From Tubiluchus corallicola (lineage: Eukaryota > Priapulida > Priapulimorpha > Priapulimorphida > Tubiluchidae): a stretch of DNA of 64,000 nt. The notes under the pieces are model-generated. The model was not told the DNA's origin. It searched no databases and worked only from the letters and a program-made list of their open reading frames with translations. The position numbers were made by a program, and so were the translations under genes. Below are positions 11,291-64,000 of the stretch, piece by piece (positions within the stretch are counted from its first letter, which is position 1; every line of letters starts with the position of its first letter). The stretch lies in NCBI GenBank assembly GCA_030141605.1, contig JAQGDQ010000218.1, forward strand, positions 1 to 64,000. The letters run 5' to 3'.

Positions 11291-12780
11291 GGGCCCCGCA
11301 CACCTCTCGGTGCTGATTTAAACTTGTTGGCAGAGTCTGATTTTACAACATTGTTATCCAATTTGTTCCAATGAGGAACAACTCTGTTAGCAAAGAAGTG
11401 TTACAAATATTTGACCTGATGGTTGGAACAAAGATTTTATATTCGTGACCTCTAAGTTGTTTGTATGGGCAATAGAAAAAATAATATAGAATGATGTACC
11501 AGTCTACATTTATTACTTTGTATGCATTAACAAAGTTAATTGTTGCCCTCCTTTGTTCTAAAGTAGAAACATTATCCCAGTCGAGATCTTTGCCTAACTG
11601 TAAACCTCATAAGGTTCCTTACATAAAGGAACAATGACTTTGGCTATGATATATTATGATATGTTTGATTAGACCAGTCCTTTGGTTAGCGACTTTCTCA
11701 TTGTGTGCAATATGCTCATTGAACTGAACATAGGTTTGGTGTGTCATAGATTTTGAGATTTCTCTTTTATGACTTCATCACTCCTATAATATGGTGTGTG
11801 AGATTTGTTCCATACACATAATAATCAACATTTGCTTCTCTTAAGTTGAATCAACCATTCACTGTACCATTTTTTTTAATTTCATTGAGATCATTTTGTA
11901 AAATAATCTGGTCTGAGCCACCCCAGCTTGGGCAATAGGGCTTAGGATCATTCACAAATAAAGGGATGCTTGTATCAAGGGACACAATATCTTATATCAT
12001 TTATAGACATAGGAAAGCAATAAGGGCTGCTAAGTGTACCTTGGGGGATTCTGTTAGCTGAAGGTTGCCAGTTTGTAGTTGTGCCATTCATAACAATTCG
12101 CTGTCTACGATGAGTCAAGAAAAAATCAAACCATTTTAATAAATTACCACAGATTCCTGAAAATTTGCATTCAACACAGAAGAAAATACTGGTGTCATTG
12201 TGCTAGAAAAAAACCCGGCTTGGCAGACAATAAATGAAAACTTCAGGGCAGTTTTACCTTAAAAGTTCAAGAAAATTTCTGTTTCTAGTGGGAAAATAGA
12301 CATAAACATGTTGTGTAAGAAGGTTATCAAATATAGTTTCTAACAACTAAAGGACCATGCAGAACTGAATCAGGCCATATGAGGTTTGGAAGATTGAAAT
12401 CTCCACAAATAATTGCATTGCTATTACAACTGTTCAGTAGCACGTTTGATTTCATCTAGAGAATATAAAAATATCTGAAACACCAAAAGTACTAATTTGA
12501 TCTAAGTTACAAGAGCGATAAACACATGAAATTGTTCAACTTTGACCTTTGGCATATTGCTTAACACCTTCAACTTCAGCAGTACATTTAAATGTAAATG
12601 AATAATAGAAAAATGAGTCTTATGAAAAATAGCGCCACCATCTCTAGCTGTGGTAAGAAAAATATTATGCCTGTCATACCTCATAACAGAATAACCTAGA
12701 TGATAAATCTTTTGATTAGTAATATTTTAAATTAGCCAAGTTTCACAAATATTGTACAAATAAAATCTGGATTTTCAGTA
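11291..12780 (-). mobile_element. Decayed non-LTR retrotransposon, endonuclease plus reverse transcriptase (fragment A)
   Basis: On the - strand, NPDFICTI then a shifted CETWL near 12730-12770 mark the start of an APE-type endonuclease. IYHLGYSVMRYDRHNI follows near 12680, then CGDFNLPNLIWPDS near 12370-12420 (the GDFN active-site motif). The reverse transcriptase continues with LLKWFDFFLTHRRQRIVMNG, IPQG (about 12045), a degraded LFVND in place of FADD, DWDNVSTLEQRRATINF, LRGHEYKIF and FANRVVPHWNKLDNN. Large parts are missing and stops are frequent. It sits directly upstream, in the same orientation, of fragment B. Confidence 0.75.
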
Positions 12781-12796
12781 ATAACATTCTTGCTTA

Positions 12797-13260
12797 CTTG
12801 GTGACTTCATTAATGTGGTGGTTGAATGACAACTTATTATCCACTTCTTCTCCAAAGTCCCTTTTGCACTTAAGTCCATATTACAATTCCATACCGTCCC
12901 TGGTGCATGTCAATTTCTTGCTGCTGTAGGCGTGTCTCGTGGTTTGTTTCCACTTTTTCATACATAAAGCTTCTGTAGTGAAGGCTGACACTCGCCTAAA
13001 ATCAATATTTTATTGCAGTTTTAATTGCTGTGTGCATTTAGATTAGTGTGATAAAATCAGATTTTCTGTCTGACAAGACCTGTCAGACATGATGTAGTCA
13101 AGTTCATTGTGATTAGTTCCTTGATGCAAAGTTTTATATTTTCACCAGTGTAAAAATTTCATTCGCCATTCTTGAACTAAGCTAATACTCTTCATGTCAT
13201 CAGCAAACATTTAAACTCTGAATGTCACTTTATCTGGTAAATTAGTGGCATTCTACTGAT
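12797..13260 (-). mobile_element. Decayed LINE reverse transcriptase palm/thumb (fragment C)
   Basis: On the - strand: NLPDKVTFRV, a stop, MFADDMK (near 13195-13210), a truncated QEWRMKF, KYKTLHQGTNHNELDYIM, then KRDFGEEVDNKLSFNHHINEVTK ending near 12797. This is the FADD-to-thumb segment of a third, internally deleted reverse transcriptase. Confidence 0.65.
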
Positions 13261-14376
13261 CAATTTCAGAGTTAAAAAAACTGAAACAATAGATAAAAAA
13301 GCAATGAATCAAGATCAATAATTTTTTCATAAACATTAAAATAACTGTTTATTTTACCACCACATGGAGAAATTTAACATAATGTACAATATACTAACAT
13401 ATTATATTATACAAAAAGTTACATATGCATGTAACATATTTGTAACACATACATTATGTTACAGAGCCTTGAAAAGCTGAAGCTTGTAAGAGAAACCCTG
13501 AGATGTGAATTATTACTAGTTGTTAGTGCAGAAATGGTGCAATGAACTTAAAAATGAGAGCTTCAAAATGCATGAGAGAGAGAGATAGAGTGACATGACG
13601 ATATCATGTGTAGTGCAACAACGATGTTACTACTTATATGTTTTAATCAAAATTGCCAAAGAAGTATGATTTGAATTTTTGTAAAAATGGTAAAGTTTTA
13701 CAGTTTTTTACTAGTCGCTGAATTGGAAGATCTTTGTAAGCTTTAATATTTTGATGAAGTGAAGCATTTGATGAAGTCACATTTAATTGTACAGATTAAG
13801 TATACTAATTAGCTTTTCAGAATCAGGGAGACTTTGAAAAGACATAATCATGCCTGTGCATAGTTCAGACAAATTATAAATCACCAGTTTGATGAAAAAC
13901 ATGCTTACATTAGAAAGACGTAAATTAAACTCCAAAATCCGAAAAAGTTAACTGTAAGCTTGAAGTTTGCCATTCAGTATCACTATATTTTTTATAAAGA
14001 CTCATCAAAGAGTTGTATTAAACGTTTTTGTGTTCTATTTACATACTAATTCTAACAGTGTATGGAGTCTATGGTTAAAAAGGGATGTAAATGCTTTTTA
14101 TAATGTGCAATGTAAAAGAAGAAATATGCAAAAATAATATAAACTTAAAGTCGCTCTCTTTTAGAAAGGTGAGATGATCTTTAATAAAAAATGGAAACTG
14201 CAAAATCATCGTTGTAAGTCTAGATCATTTCAAATTTTGTTTTTTTATTTAGGCATGTAGGTTTAATGCATCAAGTCTAAAACGACTTCACTCACGTGTC
14301 AAGCAAAGTGACGATTGACTCTTGGACTTTTGAAAATGCTAAGTCTGGGTAAGTGATGCAAAAATTGTATTAATGT

Positions 14377-14483
14377 AATGAATTGGGGTACCGCCTCCGA
14401 ATACATTACATTGGCTACCCTTTCGACCCACAGTTTATAAAGTATCCAGCCTAATATATTCAGAGGAGTTACCCTAATTCATT
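14377..14483. repeat. Short foldback element
   Basis: The left arm 14377-14408 (AATGAATTGGGGTACCGCCT at its start) pairs with the right arm 14452-14483 with a few mismatches over 32 bp, leaving a 43-bp loop. This could be a very short foldback transposable element. Confidence 0.5.
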
Positions 14484-14547
14484 GCAGTAACACAATGGAA
14501 TTAATTACAATGGCGATTATTATTTCAGACAATAAGTGACCAGGACA

Positions 14548-14591
14548 TTATGCATTCATGCTCTGCTGTTATTTGGTGCATGAATGCATAA
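14548..14591. repeat. Perfect 14-bp hairpin
   Basis: TTATGCATTCATGC at 14548-14561 is exactly inverted at 14578-14591 around a 16-base loop. Function unknown. Confidence 0.6.
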
Positions 14592-15759
14592 CTCACTCGA
14601 TGTTTAAGAACATTCTAGCTGGATTTAGTTAAAAAGTTTTTCCAGCCACTTAGAACTATAAAATTAATATATTTCGTGCAGTAAAACAAACTAAAAGCAA
14701 AAACACCATGACAAAAACTTGTATGGGTGTTTTGGTGATTAAAAGAATGAAATTCCGGGTTAGGCCTGACACGAAAAGACAAAGTATAAGGAACTGTAAG
14801 AATGATTTGTTAAAGGTTTTAATGTGATTTTCCTTAGAAACGAATATTAGTTAATGCATACATTTATGCTATTTTTTATTTGAATTTATTCCATTCACGC
14901 AGAGCTAGATTAACGATTTTAGCACTCCATAACAATTATGATGATAATGTTGTTATTGATATTGATGGTGATGATCAATGATGGTGAGTGCAGGGGTCAT
15001 CAAAAAAGCAGTCACATTTCATTTTTGACCATGTCTTGTCATACATTTGTCTTTCGAGCTGTTCGCAAACGTGTATCTTGAAACAAGTGATCGAAATTTA
15101 GCAGAGTTGCTGACGTGTCCTTAAACTAAAAGTGAGTTCAGAATGCCAAGGTCAAGGTCATTGAGAAAGTTGGTAACTGTTACCTGACTTATAAAAAAGA
15201 TGTGTATTGAATGAAGTCAAAGGGCAAAAGGTAACAAGACTGAGAAAGATTACAAAGTAACTTGTAGATTTTACATATCTGAAAAGAAACTAAATAGTAG
15301 GCCTAATGAAAATGTAACTAAACTTAGCAGCAGACTGTCTTTCATGTGCCTTGTGCAGTACTGGTAACTCTGCATTGAATCGTGAAGATTGCGTAGCAAG
15401 TAAAAAAAACATCACAGCTTATGTGTGCATTCAAAACATTGCGATGCAAACGATTGAAATATGACATGAGTGAATGTAGAGGACTTCTCCTTTACAAGTA
15501 CTGTTAATATCCTGCTTTGATGTTCATACAAGTTTGCATGAATTTTCATTTGTTTTAACTGAAAATGTACATATGCATAATGATTCTTACTTTTTAGCAA
15601 AAAATAACTAGATCTGTAAAATTTGCTTTGAAAACACTTTTGGTAGGTTTTTTCTAATTAATAATATTGTTCTTTTTCATCTGGTCTGCCGTAAAAATTA
15701 CTCTGTGATGATACTGTATTGACTGTTAAAGACTATTTTATTAGCAAAGCAGAATCATT

Positions 15760-16552
15760 CAGTGGCATAGCTAAGGGAAGCTGATGTGCACCTTTCAGAA
15801 GGCGGCATTTAAATCAAGTACACTGAAAAAGTTGATTCTGTTGGAACAGTATAAGTGTATTACAAAGTTTGAGTACAGTAGCCAAATGTTGTCTAATTTG
15901 TGCATTGATAATTGTTGTAGTCGTAGTGACGCATAATCTGTCAGTCTTAATTTATGAATCTATTGGTGTAGGCATTATGAAGTTTACATTTTCATTGTTT
16001 TAGAAATCGTTCATATTTGCAGATGCCGGGGTTTGATATTATTAACATTAATCTAATGAACATTTACACATTTTTCGACATATTTGTGTAGTTTTTGCCT
16101 GACATAATTTCTTTTTCAATGAAATCACTGCTCAGAGCACGTATTATTGAAAGATTGCAGTTGTTACAAAGGAAGATGATAATTAGTAATTTAATATCTT
16201 TGTAATATTTACACGTTTTTCTTTTCTTTGTTTTCAAAATATCTGTGCAGGTGCATTGGGTTTACTGTGAAGTATCATTATGATAATATTCTTTCTTGAG
16301 TAAACATTTGCAGAAACTTCTCACAGGGCCTATCGTAGCTTTTGAAGCATGCGGAGAGTAATTGCTTCACAAATTTTTTTTCGGTAATACTTTATTCTTT
16401 TATATATCTCCACCATTGACTTATCACAACTACAGTGCAACACTGTGTAATTTTACAAATTTAAAATCACAAGGTTGTTACGTTGTATTTTTCATCAGGG
16501 GAGGGGCCAAACTCGTGCCACCCTGGGTGCCGCAAGCCTAGCTATGCCACTG
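15760..16552. mobile_element. hAT-like non-autonomous element, copy 1
   Basis: The ends are perfect 14-bp inverted repeats, CAGTGGCATAGCTA and TAGCTATGCCACTG. Subterminal CTTTCAGAAGGCGGCATTT and GTGCCACCCTGGGTGCCGCA match copies 2 and 3. Flanks GAATCATT and TGTACATT share only the last four bases, so the target duplication is weak here. At 793 bp without a coding frame it is non-autonomous. Confidence 0.75.
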
Positions 16553-16832
16553 TGTACATTGTTTATACATAAACATCAAAGTCTGTTTAAACAATTATAC
16601 ATAAATGTCAAATCTGTTTAATCACAGATATACGTGTGCATCGTGTGTTAGCAGATTATTGCAAATACAATTTTTCTTTGCTGAAAGCAATCTGGTCAAT
16701 TTTTTGCAGACTATTTGAAAAAAATCGGTAGCTGAAACTTGAAGAGACTTCTAGGAAACGATCTAAAAGAAATATACTATATTAGCTAACCATTCAAAGT
16801 AGTTCTTCAGAACTAAATGCTGGTGCATGTAA

Positions 16833-17834
16833 ATGATGTACGATCTCTTTACTGTGGTAACGGCTTGCCTGGTCGCGTTCTTCTCGGCTATTTTGACTTT
16901 ACGCTTGCACACAGCTTCGAAAGGTTGGCTGAAATCCAAAGATATGATGTATCGAAAAACAGTTTTAATCACCGGAGCTAGTTCTGGTATTGGATTCCAA
17001 GTTGCAAAAGAAATTGCTCGTCGTGGAGCAAAGATGATTGCAGTCAGTTGGAATGGAGATGATCTGAAGCATTTAAAAAGTGTAAAAGAAGCACTGCTAA
17101 CAGTTTCTCCCAATGGTGAAATAACAGTGAAAACTGTAGATCTAGCAAGCGCATTATCGGTACGAAAACTAGCTGAAGAAATTGTCCGTGAATATGCTGT
17201 TATTCATGTTTTGGTGAACAATGCTGGAACAGTGCCACCTATGAATTATAAGGCTCAGCTAACAGACTATGGTGTGGAGTATCATTATGCTGCAAATTAC
17301 TTTGGACACTTTCTGTTGACAAATCTAATTCTCGATTTGTTAAAACGTTCAAAACAAGGCCGAATCATAAACACAACTTCACACGTACATAAGGATGGAA
17401 AAATTGAATTTGGAAACTTTGACTGTAGTAAATGGACTCCATCCTTTCATCAACTATATTATAACACAAAATTACAGATGGCATTATTTACTGTAGAGCT
17501 AGCTAGACAGTTAGATGGAACTAATGTGACGGCAAACTGTGTACACCCTGGGATTGTAGAAGATACAAATATATTTGCATCTGTACCAACTTTGGTGAAA
17601 TTTGGAGCAAAAATCTTTTATTGGCCAATTTCCAAGACTGTGGAGCATGGTGCACAAACAACGCTTTACTGCTGTATTGCTCCTGAGCTTAGTAACATTA
17701 CAGGAGCATATTTCGTTGACTGCAAATCGGCTAGGCTTTCTGATAAGGCTTCTGATATTCAAGTTGCCCAGAAGCTGTGGTATGAAAGTGAAAAAGTCAC
17801 CAAGTTAAAGACTGTTCAGAAACCATTTACATAA
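16833..17834 (+). CDS. Membrane-anchored SDR, retinol-dehydrogenase-like, intronless
   Basis: A single 333-residue frame. Residues 4-23 are a hydrophobic anchor. TGASSGIG (47-54) is the Rossmann dinucleotide motif, NNAG is at 129-132, the catalytic serine is probably S183 (NTTS), and Y209-x3-K213 (YYNTK) is the catalytic pair. NYFGHFLLTNLILD matches the RDH11-14 group, which reduces or oxidises retinoids and related lipids with NADP(H) at ER or mitochondrial membranes. The usual Arg after beta strand 2 (ACR) is replaced in AVSWNGDDL, so cofactor preference is uncertain. Two ATGs stand in tandem at the start (16833, 16836). It lies between a hAT-like element and rootletin; the substrate cannot be told from sequence. 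Confidence 0.88.
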   Translation: MMYDLFTVVTACLVAFFSAILTLRLHTASKGWLKSKDMMYRKTVLITGASSGIGFQVAKEIARRGAKMIAVSWNGDDLKHLKSVKEALLTVSPNGEITVKTVDLASALSVRKLAEEIVREYAVIHVLVNNAGTVPPMNYKAQLTDYGVEYHYAANYFGHFLLTNLILDLLKRSKQGRIINTTSHVHKDGKIEFGNFDCSKWTPSFHQLYYNTKLQMALFTVELARQLDGTNVTANCVHPGIVEDTNIFASVPTLVKFGAKIFYWPISKTVEHGAQTTLYCCIAPELSNITGAYFVDCKSARLSDKASDIQVAQKLWYESEKVTKLKTVQKPFT

Positions 17835-20288
17835 TGAAAGGCAAATTTAAAGCTATGTTGGTAAAATTTAGTGGTTGTCATTAGTTATGCATAAAATAAT
17901 AATAATAATGCTTAAAGCATATAATACATGGTCATTAACCATGTGTACATCTATGCATGCAATTTTTGGAAATGATTAATAGTAACAAATAGTTGAAAAT
18001 GAGGTTAGATAATTTTTCAACATTGCTTGATCTGTGCTCTTAATCTTAACTGTATCAGAACTGTTCACTCTTACACATTAGGCGTGTGTCAGACACATGT
18101 TAACTCTTTTACATGCGCAGGCACGCCAAATTTCATTTCTCAGCCATTTCGCAAATTCACACTGAAGTTTGCAAAATCACCTGGCTTCCTTCACCATGCG
18201 TACCAACCAAAACAAAATTAGTAATACTACTGGCAATGATAATGGTAGCTTTTATGAATCTAACTATGTATATTGTACTAAAGAGTTTTAAAATTTAAAA
18301 TTAGTACTTTTGGGTGCTATTGAGCTTTTTTTCATATACAAAAGAATTTATATATACATAGTGCATAGTGAACTGTAATATCAGCATAAGACAGCTCAGT
18401 AGTACTCAAAATTGCCTTAACTTTTTTTATATATTTTGATTTTGGCATGCAAAAATGCCAAAATTTCTGGATTGTTATTTGCCCCTTAGACTCTTTCGGG
18501 GAGCAAGATGATCTTTGGGCTTCCTAAGTCTCACACTCATGGTTGGTTAGTTATAAGTTCTTTGGGAAGTGCTTAAGTGTCAAACAAGCAGGCATGAAAT
18601 CAATATGTAAAATGACTTTTCCAATTAGAGATACTGAATATAAAAGTAACAGCTATAATTATTTGGAAATACCATTTACCAATTACTTTTTTTATACTAT
18701 TTTTTACTATGACTAAGGAAACCCAAATGTAAAATTGTTTTATGTTGTGCTAATTTATTGGAAAATAGGGTGAATTTTAACTTTCTGTTAAGTAAATTTA
18801 CACAGGCTTGGAGACTAAGCTAAATGTAGAGGTTTTTCTCGTTTAAACTAATAGCTTATAAAACATTTGGAACTTAGAAGCACTTTGGTACTGTTTGTAG
18901 ATTTGTGTTTTGAACTTTTTGTGTTCACTATTTTCTTTTAAGATAATTATTGCTAGGAATTTACATATGCTGTTAAGCACGCATTACATTATACCGGCAA
19001 ATTGCGAACAAAAATTGCACGATTTTATTGAGCCATAATTGCACAAATGTAATCAGTAGTTTGCAGATAGGCTTTGTTGTCATCCTTAACTCTTGAGGTA
19101 AACCTAGAGTAATTTAATGCACTGTAATGCTTTTAGGTTTCTGTTATGACACTTGGCATAACATAATTATTGATACACTTGATGTTTTAATGAAGCAACC
19201 TTCATGAAAATGGTTTATAAACTGTTCAAATAGTGCTTGAAACATTTTCCCCATTTATTAAAGCATACAAAGAGAAGTTGATTTTAACTAAAGCAACAAA
19301 TTTTGTTTTTGTTCTTTCTGAAACAAAGTATGGTATCACAGGTATGCATTTATGCACTCTCAGCGGCACATATAAATGATATGCATTTATGCGTGCACCT
19401 TTGTTTTGTCACACAAGTTGATTTTATGGCCAGTTTGCAAACCCTTTATTGCTATGCTAATTGAGAGAATTGTATGCTGTAATTATTGGCTGTGCATTGC
19501 TGATAGGTTGTCGTATCCCCGCTTGCGATGCATTTCATTGCTTGTCAGCTGTATAATGGAGAACTGTGCAAGTGTTAGTTTCAGATTATTGTGAAATCTT
19601 TTTCCAAAAAATTTAGTACAAGATTTATTCATGGCATGAGTACCATCAGATGGAACTAGTGTTTTACACTCATTTGAATGAAAGTCATTGTACATTGTTG
19701 AACTACATGTTGCAGTAATTTGTAGTTTCACTGTATTTATTTACTACAGTTGAACGACATATTATCGAAAGTCTGTTTTGTTAGCTAATTGGTGACATTT
19801 TTGTAGTTGTATGTGTGAAGATCGTCTGAGATTCATTTATAGGGTGTAAACCAGAAGTCGTTTGCTGCCTTTCAGACTTCACAGTTTAAACTTCTTTACT
19901 GTTACTTCACTTGCTGTCACTATTATTGTCATTTTACTTATAAAACAGTGGGTGGAGTCCTGACAGACTACAAAACTATGAGTAGATTCCTCACAGACAA
20001 ATGTATTAATGCTGCATAAATTAAAGGATATCAAGTATAGTTTCTAAACTCCTTATTAGGTGTGAAATGCTTTTTGTGGAATCTCTCCAACTAGTAAAAA
20101 TAACCTTTAAAGGTTTCATGTTTTTTAGTTACTTACCATTTAATAGCCGAAACCACTTTTTTGACTTTGAAACTAATTGCCATTAAATATAAGTACTTCG
20201 AAGTAGACGAATTAGTGCATAAACTGAGGTATAATAAATTGTAAAGATTTAAAATGTTAAGTTTTATTACATTTTTATTGCTTTTCAG
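17835..20288. other. Region between SDR and first resolved rootletin exon
   Basis: This holds the SDR 3' UTR and then either intergenic DNA or the first rootletin intron. No exon with a start codon and a phase-0 donor suited to the rootletin N-terminus could be found here. The first coding exon may be short and lie here unseen, or upstream of the SDR. Confidence 0.4.

Positions 20289-64000
<43,712 letters not shown>

Larger units (their letters stand above)
13261..15759. other. Intergenic region, no gene recognised
   Basis: AT-rich sequence without a convincing coding frame. It contains two inverted repeats (14377-14483 and 14548-14591), annotated separately. Confidence 0.5.

Noticed and set aside
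14960-15000. GTGAGT at about 14985 as donor of the missing rootletin first exon
   Set aside because: The preceding sequence is a GATGATGAT-type simple repeat with no coding character.
17511-17762. Frame on the - strand inside the SDR gene
   Set aside because: It is an antisense shadow of the intact SDR coding sequence.

Overview
The window is AT-rich nuclear DNA from a metazoan. Spliced genes with GT-AG introns of 0.1 to 7.5 kb, decayed LINEs, hAT-like and Tc1/mariner-like elements and a probable tRNA-derived SINE all point to this. A large rootletin (ciliary rootlet) gene implies an animal with ciliated cells. Intron density, repeat content and protein divergence suggest a non-vertebrate; I cannot name the phylum.

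Layout. Positions 2.06-6.03 kb hold a three-exon RAB9-like small GTPase on the + strand. It converges on an intronless POFUT2-like protein O-fucosyltransferase on the - strand (7.54-8.86 kb). From 8.97 to 13.26 kb lie an inverted-repeat element and a stack of three dead non-LTR retrotransposon fragments, all on the - strand. An intronless retinol-dehydrogenase-like SDR follows at 16.83-17.83 kb (+). The rest, from 20.29 kb past the right edge, is one + strand gene encoding rootletin (CROCC). I resolve 23 consecutive exons totalling 3,297 nt, exactly 1,099 codons in one continuous frame. The extreme N-terminus and roughly the C-terminal half lie outside what I can place.

The most unusual content is inside the rootletin gene. 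(1) A 249-codon reading frame at 35.78-36.53 kb, in a 7.45-kb intron, carries a C-x2-C...C-x2-C domain resembling the zinc-finger-associated domain (ZAD). It ends at a possible GC splice donor in the phase needed to join the next rootletin exon. (2) Two short ATG-containing exons (26.78 and 47.76 kb) have in-frame upstream stops and phase-0 donors, so they look like alternative first exons. With (1) they would give a nested series of N-terminally replaced rootletins. (3) Part of exon 12 is present again, inverted, in a later intron, about 90% identical with mostly synonymous changes. (4) The end of exon 2 and its splice donor are repeated as a decaying array.

The genes do not form a shared pathway: RAB9 acts in endosome-to-Golgi transport, POFUT2 fucosylates thrombospondin repeats in the ER, the SDR is a membrane oxidoreductase, and rootletin builds the ciliary rootlet. 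Introns and intergenic DNA hold most of the repeats. Gene assignments rest on motif recognition and remembered family sequences; no search was run.
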